Shown here piece after piece: positions 1 through 7,901 of a DNA stretch of 64,000 bases. The stretch covers positions 1,736,001-1,800,000 of the forward strand of contig NZ_OY729424.1 of assembly GCF_963422335.1 (NCBI RefSeq), given 5' to 3'. Position 1 is the stretch's first letter. Every line of letters begins with the position of its first letter. Both the position numbers and the translations under genes were made by a program. Source of the stretch: an uncultured Roseateles sp. (GTDB taxonomy: Bacteria; Pseudomonadota; Gammaproteobacteria; Burkholderiales; Burkholderiaceae_C). The notes below the pieces were generated by a model. The model was not told the origin of the DNA. It was given only the letters and a program-made list of their open reading frames with translations, and did no database searches.

Positions 1-422
1 AGGGCACCGGCCGCGCTCGTGCGGGTATGACGTCCTCGCCCCTGTGGCGCGGAGGCGGTCGTATTTTCCCGAACAGCCCGGACGAAAACTTCACGCAGAA
101 GGTCAACAAGAAGATGTATCGCGCCGGTATGGCCGCGATCCTCTCGCAGTTGGCTCGCGAAGGCCGTCTGGCCGTGGTGGACTCGATCTCGATCGAAGCC
201 CCCAAGACCAAGCTGCTGGCTTCCAAGCTGAAGGCCATGGGTCTGGACTCGGTGCTGCTGATCGCTGATCAAGTGGACGACAACCTGCTGCTGGCCTCGC
301 GCAATCTGGCCAACGTGCTGGTGATCGAGCCTCGCTACGCCGACCCCCTGTCGCTGGTCTTCTACAAGAAGGTGCTGGTGACCAAGGGTGCGATGGAGCA
401 ACTCAAGGAGATGCTGGCATGA
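1..422 (+). CDS. rplD: Large ribosomal subunit protein L4 (uL4), 5' truncated by window start
   Basis: C-terminal two thirds of L4, read from base 3 without a start in the window. The motif GTGRARAG followed by SPLWRGGG is the conserved L4 loop that reaches into the peptide exit tunnel. L4 binds 23S rRNA early in assembly, and in enterobacteria it also represses its own S10 operon; the leader needed to judge that lies outside the window. The stop overlaps the rplW start as ATGA, so the two genes are probably translationally coupled. Confidence 0.97.
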   Translation, partial: GTGRARAGMTSSPLWRGGGRIFPNSPDENFTQKVNKKMYRAGMAAILSQLAREGRLAVVDSISIEAPKTKLLASKLKAMGLDSVLLIADQVDDNLLLASRNLANVLVIEPRYADPLSLVFYKKVLVTKGAMEQLKEMLA

Positions 423-733
423 GCGCAACCAAACTGAAGCAAGACCGTTTGGCCCAGATCCTGCTGGCACCGATCGTGTCTGAAAAGGCCACCATGGCCG
501 CCGAGAAGCACAACCAGGTCCTGTTCAAGGTCCTGCGCGATGCGACCAAGCCTGAAATCAAGGCCGCTGTTGAACTGATGTTCAAGGTCGAGGTTGAGGC
601 GGTGAATGTGGTGAACGTCAAGGGCAAGGTCAAGCGTTTCGGTCGTTCGATCGGCCGCCGTGACCATGTCAAGAAGGCGTATGTTTCGCTGAAGGCGGGC
701 CAAGAGCTCAACTTCTCCGGGGAGGCTGCGTAA
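419..733 (+). CDS. rplW: Large ribosomal subunit protein L23 (uL23)
   Basis: 104 residues, the usual bacterial length. L23 lies at the exit of the peptide tunnel and docks trigger factor and SRP. The N-terminal block ILLAPIVSEKAT and the later KGKVKRFGRSIGRR segment are typical of the family. The start overlaps the rplD stop (ATGA) and the stop overlaps the rplB start (TAATG), as expected inside the S10 operon. Confidence 0.98.
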   Translation: MSATKLKQDRLAQILLAPIVSEKATMAAEKHNQVLFKVLRDATKPEIKAAVELMFKVEVEAVNVVNVKGKVKRFGRSIGRRDHVKKAYVSLKAGQELNFSGEAA

Positions 734-1557
734 TGGCTGTCGTAAAAGTCAAACCCACTTCCCCCGGCCGTCGTGCCGTTGTGAAGGTGGTGCACAAGCA
801 TCTGCACAAGGGCGCGCCTGAGGCGTCGCTGCTGGAGCCGCAGATGCAGAATGCTGGCCGTAATAACAACGGTCACATCACCATCCGCCATCGCGGCGGT
901 GGCCACAAGCATCATTACCGCGTTGTCGACTTCGTGCGCAACAAGGATGGCATTCCTGCCAAGGTCGAGCGTATTGAATACGACCCGAACCGTACGGCCC
1001 ACATCGCTCTGGTGTGCTATGCCGACGGCGAGCGTCGCTACATCATCGCTCCGCGTGGTCTGGAAGTCGGTGCAAAGATCTTGAGCGGCTCGGAAGCGCC
1101 GATCAAGGCCGGCAACACCCTGCCGATCCGCAACATTCCCGTGGGCTCGACGATGCATTGCGTCGAGATGCTGCCTGGCAAGGGTGCGCAGATTGCGCGC
1201 TCGGCCGGCGCCTCGGTGGTGCTGCTGGCGCGTGAAGGCACTTACGCTCAGGTCCGCCTGCGCTCGGGTGAAGTCCGCAAGATCCATATCGAGTGCCGCG
1301 CCACGATTGGCGAGGTTTCCAACGAAGAGCACAGCCTGCGCCAATACGGCAAGGCCGGCGCGATTCGCTGGAAGGGCATCCGCCCGACGGTTCGTGGCGT
1401 TGCCATGAACCCGGTGGATCACCCGCACGGTGGTGGTGAAGGTCGTACCGGTGAAGGTCAAGCACCTGTGTCGCCGTGGAACACCCTCACCAAGGGCTAC
1501 CGCACTCGTAACAACAAGCGCACGCAGACATACATCGTGTCGCGTCGCAAGAAGTAA
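733..1557 (+). CDS. rplB: Large ribosomal subunit protein L2 (uL2)
   Basis: 274 residues, full length. L2 bridges the subunits and supports the peptidyl transferase centre. The most conserved family segment, MNPVDHPHGGGEGRT, is present near the C terminus and contains the histidine long implicated in peptide bond formation. The gene starts within the rplW stop and is followed 13 bases later by rpsS. Confidence 0.98.
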   Translation: MAVVKVKPTSPGRRAVVKVVHKHLHKGAPEASLLEPQMQNAGRNNNGHITIRHRGGGHKHHYRVVDFVRNKDGIPAKVERIEYDPNRTAHIALVCYADGERRYIIAPRGLEVGAKILSGSEAPIKAGNTLPIRNIPVGSTMHCVEMLPGKGAQIARSAGASVVLLAREGTYAQVRLRSGEVRKIHIECRATIGEVSNEEHSLRQYGKAGAIRWKGIRPTVRGVAMNPVDHPHGGGEGRTGEGQAPVSPWNTLTKGYRTRNNKRTQTYIVSRRKK

Positions 1558-1570
1558 GGGGTAGCGCACC

Positions 1571-1849
1571 ATGACTCGTTCATTGAAGAAGGGCCCGTTC
1601 GTTGACCATCACCTGTTGGCCAAGGTCGACAAGGCGGTTGCCAACAAGGACAAAAAGCCCATCAAGACTTGGTCGCGTCGCTCGACGATCCTGCCGGAAT
1701 TCATCGGCCTGACGATCGCTGTGCACAACGGCAAGCAACACGTTCCGGTGTATGTGTCCGACCAGATGGTTGGCCACAAGCTGGGTGAATTCGCGCTGAC
1801 CCGCACCTTCAAAGGCCATCCGGCCGACAAGAAGGCCGGGAAGAAGTAA
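1571..1849 (+). CDS. rpsS: Small ribosomal subunit protein S19 (uS19)
   Basis: 92 residues, starting MTRSLKKGPFVDHHLL, a near-invariant S19 opening. S19 sits in the head of the 30S subunit and forms a complex with S13 that contacts the 50S subunit. The C-terminal block GHKLGEFALTRTFKGH is also diagnostic. It lies between rplB and rplV in the standard S10 order. Confidence 0.98.
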   Translation: MTRSLKKGPFVDHHLLAKVDKAVANKDKKPIKTWSRRSTILPEFIGLTIAVHNGKQHVPVYVSDQMVGHKLGEFALTRTFKGHPADKKAGKK

Positions 1850-1860
1850 GGATGCCAACG

Positions 1861-2190
1861 ATGGAAACCAAAGCAATCGTTCGCGGTGTTCGCCTCTCGT
1901 GTGACAAGGGTCGCCTGGTGGCTGACCTGATCCGCGGCAAGAAGGTGGATCAGGCGCTCAACATCCTGACCTTCACCCAGAAAAAAGCAGCCCTGATCAT
2001 CAAGAAGGCTCTGGAGTCGGCAATTGCCAACGCCGAGCACAATGACGGCGCTGATATTGACGAACTCAAGATCACGTCGATCTATGTGGAACAAGGTGCC
2101 ACGCTGAAGCGTTTCTCCGCCCGTGCAAAGGGTCGGGGCAATCGCATCAGCAAGCCCACGTGCCACATCTTCGTGTCGGTCGGCAACTGA
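1861..2190 (+). CDS. rplV: Large ribosomal subunit protein L22 (uL22)
   Basis: 109 residues from the ATG at 1861 (METKAIVRG). An in-frame ATG at 1852 would add MPT, but the purine-rich AAGTAAGGA overlapping the rpsS stop is placed about ten bases before 1861 and too close to 1852, and METKAIVRG is the usual start in related species. L22 interacts with all 23S rRNA domains; its beta-hairpin (residues about 80-100, GATLKRFSARAKGRGNR) lines the exit tunnel and is the macrolide resistance site. Confidence 0.96.
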   Translation: METKAIVRGVRLSCDKGRLVADLIRGKKVDQALNILTFTQKKAALIIKKALESAIANAEHNDGADIDELKITSIYVEQGATLKRFSARAKGRGNRISKPTCHIFVSVGN

Positions 2191-2206
2191 AGGCTGAAGG
2201 AAGACT

Positions 2207-3073
2207 ATGGGACAAAAAATCCACCCGACCGGCTTCCGGCTGCCAGTCACCCGTAATTGGGCCTCGCGCTGGTACGCGTCGAACCAAAACTTCGCCACCA
2301 TGCTGGCCGAAGACCTGAAGGTGCGTGAGTTCTTGAAGGCACGTCTGAAGAATGCCGCTGTTTCGCGCATTCTGATCGAGCGCCCCGCCAAGAACGCCCG
2401 CATCACGATCTACTCCGCCCGACCGGGCGTGGTGATCGGCAAGAAGGGCGAAGACATTGAAAACCTGAAGGCCGAGCTGACCAAGCGTCTGGGCGTGCCG
2501 GTGGCAGTCAACATCGAGGAAGTGCGCAAGCCCGAAATCGATGCTCAGCTGATCGCCGATTCGATCACCCAGCAGCTGGAAAAGCGCATCATGTTCCGCC
2601 GCGCGATGAAGCGTGCGATGCAGAACGCGATGCGTCTGGGCGCTCAAGGCATCAAGATCATGTCCTCGGGCCGCTTGAACGGCATTGAAATCGCTCGTTG
2701 CGAGTGGTACCGCGAAGGCCGCGTGCCGCTTCACACCCTGCGTGCTGACATCGACTATGGCTTCTCCGAAGCCAAGACGACCTACGGCATCATCGGCGTG
2801 AAGTGCTGGGTCTATCGTGGCGACCGCCTGGCCAACGGCGATGCGCCGGTGATCAAGAGCGAAGCCGGTGACGATGATCGCCGCCCGCGTCGCAACACCC
2901 GTCCGGGCGCACCTGGTGCACCGAGCGGCCGTGGTCGCCCTGGTGGTGACCGTGGTCCCCGTGCCGACGGTCCCGCCGCTGCCGCCCCCGCTGGCGATGC
3001 AACCAAGCCCGCAGCCAAGCGTGTCGTGCGTAAGCCCGCCGCTCCCGCTGCTGGCGAGGTCAAAGGAGAATAA
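2207..3073 (+). CDS. rpsC: Small ribosomal subunit protein S3 (uS3) with long C-terminal extension
   Basis: 288 residues, about 55 longer than E. coli S3. The core is normal: the N-terminal MGQKIHPTGFRLP, the KH-type RNA-binding segment with GVVIGKKGEDIE, and the C-terminal domain ending near residue 220 (GIIGVKCWVYRGD). S3 lies at the mRNA entry channel and contributes to the helicase activity of the ribosome. Residues after about 225 form a disordered tail rich in Arg, Gly, Pro and Ala, ending in a Lys/Arg/Ala stretch. Shorter tails of this kind are common in Burkholderiales S3. Confidence 0.97.
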   Translation: MGQKIHPTGFRLPVTRNWASRWYASNQNFATMLAEDLKVREFLKARLKNAAVSRILIERPAKNARITIYSARPGVVIGKKGEDIENLKAELTKRLGVPVAVNIEEVRKPEIDAQLIADSITQQLEKRIMFRRAMKRAMQNAMRLGAQGIKIMSSGRLNGIEIARCEWYREGRVPLHTLRADIDYGFSEAKTTYGIIGVKCWVYRGDRLANGDAPVIKSEAGDDDRRPRRNTRPGAPGAPSGRGRPGGDRGPRADGPAAAAPAGDATKPAAKRVVRKPAAPAAGEVKGE

Positions 3074-3075
3074 GC

Positions 3076-3492
3076 ATGCTGCAACCCGCTCGTCGCAAAT
3101 TCCGCAAGGAGCAGAAGGGTCGTAACACCGGCGTCGCTACCCGGGGCGCTAACGTGTCCTTCGGCGACTTCGGTTTGAAGGCGACCGAACGCGGTCGTCT
3201 GACGGCCCGCCAGATCGAGGCTGCACGTCGTGCAATCTCCCGTCACGTGAAGCGTGGCGGCCGTATCTGGATCCGCATCTTCCCCGACAAGCCCATCTCT
3301 CATAAGCCTGCCGAAGTCCGTATGGGCAACGGTAAGGGCAATCCTGAGTACTACGTCGCTGAAATTCAGCCCGGCAAGGTGCTCTATGAGATCAATGGCG
3401 TGGCGGAAGAACTCGCCCGCGAAGCGTTCCTGCTGGCTTCGGCCAAGCTGCCGCTGCGCACCGTGTTCGTCACGCGCCACATCGGCACTTGA
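3076..3492 (+). CDS. rplP: Large ribosomal subunit protein L16 (uL16)
   Basis: 138 residues beginning MLQPARRKFRKEQKGRN, typical for beta- and gammaproteobacteria. L16 is needed for correct architecture of the A site and for the peptidyl transferase centre. The gene starts two bases after rpsC ends, using the GGAG just inside the rpsC terminus as a ribosome binding site. Confidence 0.98.
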   Translation: MLQPARRKFRKEQKGRNTGVATRGANVSFGDFGLKATERGRLTARQIEAARRAISRHVKRGGRIWIRIFPDKPISHKPAEVRMGNGKGNPEYYVAEIQPGKVLYEINGVAEELAREAFLLASAKLPLRTVFVTRHIGT

Positions 3493-3513
3493 CGCGCCAC
3501 ATCGGAGAATCCT

Positions 3514-3714
3514 ATGAATGCATCTGAACTGCGCAGCAAGGACGTGGCCGCCCTCGAAAAGGAAGTGTCCGACCTGCTGAAGGCCCATTTCGGTCTGCGC
3601 ATGCAAAAGGCTACCCAGCAACTGACGAATCACACAGTGCTGGGCAATACCCGTCGCGACATCGCTCGTGCCAAGACCATCTTGGCCGAGAAGAAGAAGG
3701 GAGCCGCGAAATGA
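3514..3714 (+). CDS. rpmC: Large ribosomal subunit protein L29 (uL29)
   Basis: 66 residues of two long helices, starting MNASELRSKDVAALEKEV. L29 is next to L23 at the tunnel exit. The gene is preceded by GGAG with good spacing and its stop overlaps the rpsQ start as ATGA. Confidence 0.97.
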   Translation: MNASELRSKDVAALEKEVSDLLKAHFGLRMQKATQQLTNHTVLGNTRRDIARAKTILAEKKKGAAK

Positions 3715-3980
3715 CGCAAGCTCAAGAAAAGAACACCCGCACCCTGGTGGGGCGTGTGGTCAGCGACAAGCGCGCCAAGACCGTGACCGTGCTGGTGGAA
3801 CGCCGCACGAAGCACGAGCTGTACGGCAAGATCGTCGCTCGTTCGCGCAAGTATCACGCGCATGACGAGACCAACGCTTACGGCCTCGGCGACGTGGTGG
3901 AAATCTCGGAAAGCCGTCCGCTGTCCAAGACCAAGAACTGGGTCGTGACCCGTCTGGTCGAGAAGGCGCAAGTCGTCTAA
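3711..3980 (+). CDS. rpsQ: Small ribosomal subunit protein S17 (uS17)
   Basis: 89 residues. S17 is an early 16S rRNA-binding OB-fold protein; the segment LVGRVVSDKRAKTVTVLVERRTKH and the later DVVEISESRPLSKTK are family hallmarks. This is the last gene of the S10 block. Normally rplN follows directly, but here a hairpin and a peroxiredoxin gene intervene. Confidence 0.98.
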   Translation: MTQAQEKNTRTLVGRVVSDKRAKTVTVLVERRTKHELYGKIVARSRKYHAHDETNAYGLGDVVEISESRPLSKTKNWVVTRLVEKAQVV

Positions 3981-4020
3981 AGCCCTTGGTGCTTGAGGTG
4001 TTCGCACCTCTTTGCGCCGG

Positions 4021-4060
4021 AACGGCCGGAACGCTGGAATACTGGCGTCCGGCCGTTTTG
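4021..4060 (+). terminator. Hairpin terminator after rpsQ
   Basis: A near-perfect inverted repeat (AACGGCCGGAACGC at 4021-4034 against GCGTCCGGCCGTT at 4045-4057, one base bulged) is followed by TTTTG and a second T run at 4063-4067. It sits 40 bases after the rpsQ stop, so it probably ends or attenuates S10 operon transcription before the peroxiredoxin gene. Confidence 0.7.
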
Positions 4061-4121
4061 CATTTTTCACGCCCCGCAGGCCAATCCGCCGGGGATGTTG
4101 TTTCAACTCAAGGAGACCGTT

Positions 4122-4637
4122 GTGCTCAAAGTTGGTGACAAGCTGCCCGCAGGCAGCCTGCAGGAATTCGTCGAAGTCGAGGGCAATGGCTGCTCGCTGG
4201 GCCCCAACAGCTTCGATATCGAAAAGACCACCGCTGGCAAGAAGATCGCTGTCTTCGCGCTGCCGGGTGCCTACACCCCGACCTGTTCGGCACAGCATGT
4301 GCCGGGTTACAAGCAGCAGGCCGAAGCGTTGAAGGCCGCCGGCGTCGATGAGATCTGGTGCGTGTCCGTCAACGACGCCTTCGTGATGGGCGCCTGGGGT
4401 CGTGATCAAGGCACGGCCGGCGCCGTGCGCATGATGGCCGACGGCAGTGCCGAGTTCACCAAGGCCACCGGCCTGACGCTGGACCTGGGTGCACGCGGCA
4501 TGGGTCTGCGCTCGCAGCGCTACTCGATGCTGGTCGTCGATGGCGTGGTCAAGACGCTCAACGTCGAGGCTCCGGGCAAGTTTGAAGTCAGCGATGCCAA
4601 CACCATGCTGGCCCAGGCCAAGCAGTTGCTCGCCTGA
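4122..4637 (+). CDS. Peroxiredoxin, PRX5/AhpE-like single-domain
   Basis: 171 residues from a GTG at 4122. AAGGAG at 4110-4115 stands six bases before it, while upstream ATG codons lack such a site. The peroxidatic motif PGAYTPTCS places the active cysteine at residue 55, with the Pro and Thr that shape the Prx active site. The GMGLRSQRYSMLVVDG block is typical of the Prx5 subfamily, which reduces hydrogen peroxide and organic hydroperoxides using thiol donors such as glutathione or thioredoxin. There is no glutaredoxin domain. It is flanked by a terminator-like hairpin on the left and the spc promoter on the right, so it may be read by S10 read-through or an unseen promoter. It is not a usual member of the ribosomal cluster. 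Confidence 0.93.
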   Translation: MLKVGDKLPAGSLQEFVEVEGNGCSLGPNSFDIEKTTAGKKIAVFALPGAYTPTCSAQHVPGYKQQAEALKAAGVDEIWCVSVNDAFVMGAWGRDQGTAGAVRMMADGSAEFTKATGLTLDLGARGMGLRSQRYSMLVVDGVVKTLNVEAPGKFEVSDANTMLAQAKQLLA

Positions 4638-4650
4638 GTTGTTGATGAAC

Positions 4651-4673
4651 GGAGGGCCCTGAGCGGGCTCTCT
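4651..4673 (+). terminator. Weak hairpin after peroxiredoxin gene
   Basis: GAGGGCCC and GGGCTCTC form an eight-pair stem with one G-U pair, 13 bases after the peroxiredoxin stop. There is no T run after it, so termination would be Rho-aided or weak. Confidence 0.35.
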
Positions 4674-4693
4674 AGATTGCTGCAAGAAGGTTG

Positions 4694-4723
4694 TTGACAC
4701 CAAGTCACAAACTACTGCATAAT
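4694..4723 (+). promoter_or_regulatory. Sigma-70 promoter of the spc operon
   Basis: A consensus -35 TTGACA at 4694-4699 and CATAAT at 4718-4723 are separated by 18 bases. The next gene, rplN, starts at 4938, so the leader would be about 205 nt; no open frame was recognised in it. The leader could host ribosomal protein feedback control, but no S8-binding mimic was identified by eye. Confidence 0.75.
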
Positions 4724-4937
4724 CCAAAGCTTCGCCGGATCTGCCGGCTGCGCCAAAAGGTGCGGCCGCACTGGCAGCACCCCAGCGGTGTTGCCGCGAT
4801 TCGGTTCCGCCCAAAACCGCCGGGCTCGTGGGATCCTCATCATCGATGAGCGATGTCGCAAGACTGGTCCTCGGGCCCAAGACTGACCGCTGCAGCCGGC
4901 ATGAGCCAGGTGAATGCGGGAGAAGTTGGGGACAGAC

Positions 4938-5306
4938 ATGATTCAAATGCAATCGCGACTCGAAGTCGCGGACAACACTGGCGCCAAGTCCGTCATGTGC
5001 ATCAAGGTGCTTGGCGGTTCCAAGCGTCGGTATGCCGGGATTGGTGACATCATCAAGGTCAGCATCAAAGAAGCTGCGCCGCGTGGTCGCGTCAAAAAAG
5101 GCGAGGTCTACAGCGCTGTGGTGGTGCGTACCGCCAAGGGCGTGCGTCGTCAAGACGGCTCGCTGATCAAGTTTGATGGCAATGCAGCAGTGCTGCTGAA
5201 TGCCAAGCTTGAGCCTATCGGCACCCGTATCTTCGGCCCGGTGACGCGTGAACTGCGTACCGAGCGCTTCATGAAGATCGTGTCGCTGGCGCCCGAAGTG
5301 CTCTGA
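4938..5306 (+). CDS. rplN: Large ribosomal subunit protein L14 (uL14)
   Basis: 122 residues from the ATG at 4938 (MIQMQSRLEVADNTGAK), the canonical start and length; in-frame starts further upstream add non-conserved residues. GGGGAC ahead of it serves as ribosome binding site. L14 lies at the subunit interface beside L19 and is the site where the silencing factor RsfS binds. First gene of the spc block, transcribed from the promoter at 4694-4723. Confidence 0.98.
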   Translation: MIQMQSRLEVADNTGAKSVMCIKVLGGSKRRYAGIGDIIKVSIKEAAPRGRVKKGEVYSAVVVRTAKGVRRQDGSLIKFDGNAAVLLNAKLEPIGTRIFGPVTRELRTERFMKIVSLAPEVL

Positions 5307-5332
5307 GCGCAGCCACAGTCAAAGGTATTGCC

Positions 5333-5650
5333 ATGAACAAGATTCGTACAGGCGACCAGGTCATTGTTTTGACCGGTCGTGACAAAGGCAAGCGCGGCAC
5401 CGTGTCGCAGCGAGTCGATGACGCACACCTCGTGGTGGATGGCGTCAATATGGTCAAGAAGCACGTCAAGCCCAACCCCATGAAGGGTACCACCGGCGGT
5501 GTGGTGGACAAGACGATGCCCATTCATCAATCCAACGTGGCGATTTTCAACGCTGCATCCGGCAAGGCCGATCGCGTGGGCATCAAGTTGCTCGCCGATG
5601 GCAAGAAGGTGCGCGTTTACAAGTCGACCGGCGAAGAGATCAAGGCTTAA
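5333..5650 (+). CDS. rplX: Large ribosomal subunit protein L24 (uL24)
   Basis: 105 residues with an N-terminal KOW motif (TGDQVIVLTGRDKGKRG) and the MVKKHVKPNP segment. L24 initiates assembly of the large subunit by binding the 5' part of 23S rRNA. It lies between rplN and rplE as in other spc operons. Confidence 0.98.
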   Translation: MNKIRTGDQVIVLTGRDKGKRGTVSQRVDDAHLVVDGVNMVKKHVKPNPMKGTTGGVVDKTMPIHQSNVAIFNAASGKADRVGIKLLADGKKVRVYKSTGEEIKA

Positions 5651-5660
5651 GAGGTTCGAC

Positions 5661-6200
5661 ATGGCTCGTTTGCAAGCGTTTTATCGCGAGAAGGTGCTGC
5701 CGGACCTCGTGCAGAAGTTCGGTTACAAGTCCGTCATGGAAGTGCCGCGCATCACCAAGATCACCCTGAACATGGGTGTAAGTGAAGCCGTCGCCGACAA
5801 GAAGGTGATGGACCACGCCGTGGGTGACTTGACCAAGATCGCCGGCCAAAAGCCCGTGGTCACCAAGTCGAAGAAGGCGATTGCCGGCTTCAAGATCCGT
5901 GACGGCGTGCCGATCGGCTGCATGGTCACCCTGCGCGGTGTTCGCATGTACGAATTCCTGGACCGTTTCGTCACCATCGCGCTGCCGCGCGTTCGTGACT
6001 TCCGCGGTATCTCGGGTCGTTCGTTCGATGGCCGTGGCAACTACAACATCGGCGTGAAAGAGCAGATCATTTTCCCGGAAGTGGAATATGACAAGGTTGA
6101 TGCTCTGCGTGGTCTGAACATCAGCATCACGACGTCGGCCAAGAATGACGACGAATGCAAGGCGCTGCTGGCTGCCTTCAAATTCCCGTTCAAGAACTGA
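5661..6200 (+). CDS. rplE: Large ribosomal subunit protein L5 (uL5)
   Basis: 179 residues from ATG 5661 (MARLQAFYREKVLPDL), preceded by AGAGG. L5 binds 5S rRNA and contacts the P-site tRNA and S13. Conserved blocks include RITKITLNMGVSEA and the C-terminal RGLNISITTSAK. An upstream in-frame extension overlaps rplX and has no family similarity. Confidence 0.98.
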   Translation: MARLQAFYREKVLPDLVQKFGYKSVMEVPRITKITLNMGVSEAVADKKVMDHAVGDLTKIAGQKPVVTKSKKAIAGFKIRDGVPIGCMVTLRGVRMYEFLDRFVTIALPRVRDFRGISGRSFDGRGNYNIGVKEQIIFPEVEYDKVDALRGLNISITTSAKNDDECKALLAAFKFPFKN

Positions 6201-6208
6201 GGTGACAC

Positions 6209-6514
6209 GTGGCTAAGACTTCCCTCATCCAACGCGAACTGAAGCGCGCCAACCTGGTTGCCAAGTACGCAACCAAGTACGCTGCACTGAAGGCGATCAT
6301 CGACGACTCGAAGAAGTCGGACGAAGAGCGTTACGCAGCGCGCCTGGAACTGCAAAAGTTCCCCCGCAACGCATACCCCACCCGTCAGCGCAATCGTTGC
6401 GCGCTGACTGGCCGTCCTCGCGGTACGTTCCGCAAGTTCGGTCTGGGCCGCAACAAGATCCGCGAGCTGGCCTTCAAAGGCGACATCCCTGGTGTCGTCA
6501 AGGCCAGCTGGTAA
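6209..6514 (+). CDS. rpsN: Small ribosomal subunit protein S14 (uS14), zinc-free form
   Basis: 101 residues from a GTG at 6209 with GAGGTG upstream. It has a single cysteine and lacks the CXXC pairs of the short zinc form, so it is the long zinc-independent type. The RNRCALTGRPRGTFRKFGLGR segment, here given in part, marks the family. S14 is in the 30S head. Confidence 0.97.
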   Translation: MAKTSLIQRELKRANLVAKYATKYAALKAIIDDSKKSDEERYAARLELQKFPRNAYPTRQRNRCALTGRPRGTFRKFGLGRNKIRELAFKGDIPGVVKASW

Positions 6515-6539
6515 TCGGCTCGATTAGGAGAAATCGCAA

Positions 6540-6935
6540 ATGAGCATGAGTGATCCTATCGCCGATATGCTGACCCGTATTCGTAACGCCCAAAGCGTGA
6601 CGAAGGCCAGCGTGACGATGCCGTCCTCGAAGGTGAAAGTGGCGATCGCCCAAGTCCTGAAGGACGAGGGTTATATCGACAACTTCGCAGTCCGTGGCGA
6701 GTCCGCCAAGCCGGAACTCGAGATCGCGCTGAAGTACTACGCCGGCCGTCCGGTGATCGAGCGTATCGAGCGCGTCAGCCGCCCCGGCCTGCGCATCTAC
6801 AAGGGCCGTCACGATATTCCTCAGGTCATGAATGGCCTGGGTGTGGCGATTGTCACCACTCCGCAAGGCGTGATGACTGACCGCAAGGCACGTCAGACCG
6901 GTATCGGTGGCGAAGTGCTCTGCTACGTCGCCTGA
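6540..6935 (+). CDS. rpsH: Small ribosomal subunit protein S8 (uS8)
   Basis: 131 residues from ATG 6540; AGGAG at 6527-6531 favours this over the ATG at 6546. S8 binds helix 21 of 16S rRNA and in E. coli represses the spc operon at the rplE region. The MSDPIADMLTRIRNAQ start and the C-terminal GIGGEVLCYVA are conserved. Confidence 0.98.
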   Translation: MSMSDPIADMLTRIRNAQSVTKASVTMPSSKVKVAIAQVLKDEGYIDNFAVRGESAKPELEIALKYYAGRPVIERIERVSRPGLRIYKGRHDIPQVMNGLGVAIVTTPQGVMTDRKARQTGIGGEVLCYVA

Positions 6936-6952
6936 CGCAAGGAGATAAGACA

Positions 6953-7486
6953 ATGTCCCGCGTTGGAAAAATGCCGGTCGCCGTCCCACAAGGTGTGGAC
7001 GTCGCGATTACCGCAGAACAAATCAGCATCAAGGGTGCGATGGGTACGCTGGTGCGTGCCGCCAATCCCCTGGTTGCCGTCAAGAACGAAGCCGGTCAGC
7101 TGACATTCGCTCCGGCGAATGCTTCGACCGAAGCCGATGCCATGAGTGGCACGATGCGCGCACTGGTGGCCAATATGGTCAACGGCGTCAGCAAGGGCTT
7201 CGAGAAGAAGCTGACCCTGGTTGGCGTGGGCTACCGTGCCCAGGCTCAAGGTCAGAAGCTGAACTTGCAAATCGGGTACTCGCACCCGGTCGTCAAGGAC
7301 ATGCCCGTTGGCATCAAGGTCGAGACTCCGTCGCAGACGGAAATCCTGATCAAGGGTGCGGACCGCCAGGTGGTGGGTCAGATCGCCGCCGAAGTGCGCG
7401 CCTTCCGGCCGCCGGAGCCCTATAAGGGCAAGGGCATCCGCTACGCCAACGAGAAGGTCTCGATCAAAGAGACCAAGAAGAAGTAA
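6953..7486 (+). CDS. rplF: Large ribosomal subunit protein L6 (uL6)
   Basis: 177 residues with two L6 repeat domains and the C-terminal block FRPPEPYKGKGIRYANE. L6 lies near the sarcin-ricin loop and the GTPase centre. GGAG precedes the start and rplR follows after 11 bases. Confidence 0.98.
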   Translation: MSRVGKMPVAVPQGVDVAITAEQISIKGAMGTLVRAANPLVAVKNEAGQLTFAPANASTEADAMSGTMRALVANMVNGVSKGFEKKLTLVGVGYRAQAQGQKLNLQIGYSHPVVKDMPVGIKVETPSQTEILIKGADRQVVGQIAAEVRAFRPPEPYKGKGIRYANEKVSIKETKKK

Positions 7487-7497
7487 GGAGCAGCGAT

Positions 7498-7863
7498 ATG
7501 TTGAACAAAAAAGATCAGCGCATCCGCCGCTCGCGTCAAACCCGCGTGCGTATCGCTTTGCAACGTGTGGCACGCCTGACGGTGTTCCGCTCCAACCTGC
7601 ACATCTACGCTACCGTCGTTTCCGACGATGGCACCAAGGTGCTGGCGACGGCCTCCACTGCCGAGAAGGAAGTGCGCGACGCACTGGCCGGACATGGCAA
7701 GGGTGGCAACGTGGCAGCCGCCGCGATCATCGGCAAGCGTATCGCTGAAAAGGCCAAGGCCGCCGGTGTCGAGAAGGTTGCCTTCGACCGTGCAGGCTTT
7801 GCCTATCACGGCCGTGTCAAGGCCCTGGCTGAAGCCGCTCGCGAAGCTGGCCTGCAGTTCTAA
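7498..7863 (+). CDS. rplR: Large ribosomal subunit protein L18 (uL18)
   Basis: 121 residues. L18 binds 5S rRNA together with L5. The N-terminal Arg/Lys-rich tail (KKDQRIRRSRQTRVRI) and the C-terminal FDRAGFAYHGRVKALAEAAR are typical. Confidence 0.98.
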   Translation: MLNKKDQRIRRSRQTRVRIALQRVARLTVFRSNLHIYATVVSDDGTKVLATASTAEKEVRDALAGHGKGGNVAAAAIIGKRIAEKAKAAGVEKVAFDRAGFAYHGRVKALAEAAREAGLQF

Positions 7864-7901
7864 GCGCCGAACAAGCGCAGTAGCGACTAAGGATTTCGAA
7901 A

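Noticed and set aside
403..1572. Long minus-strand frames opposite ribosomal protein genes
   Set aside because: Pure shadows of rplW and rplB, with no domain and no start site.
3993..4121. 43-residue N-terminal extension of the peroxiredoxin
   Set aside because: It covers the hairpin at 4021-4060 and has no similarity to peroxiredoxins; the GTG at 4122 has a good ribosome binding site.
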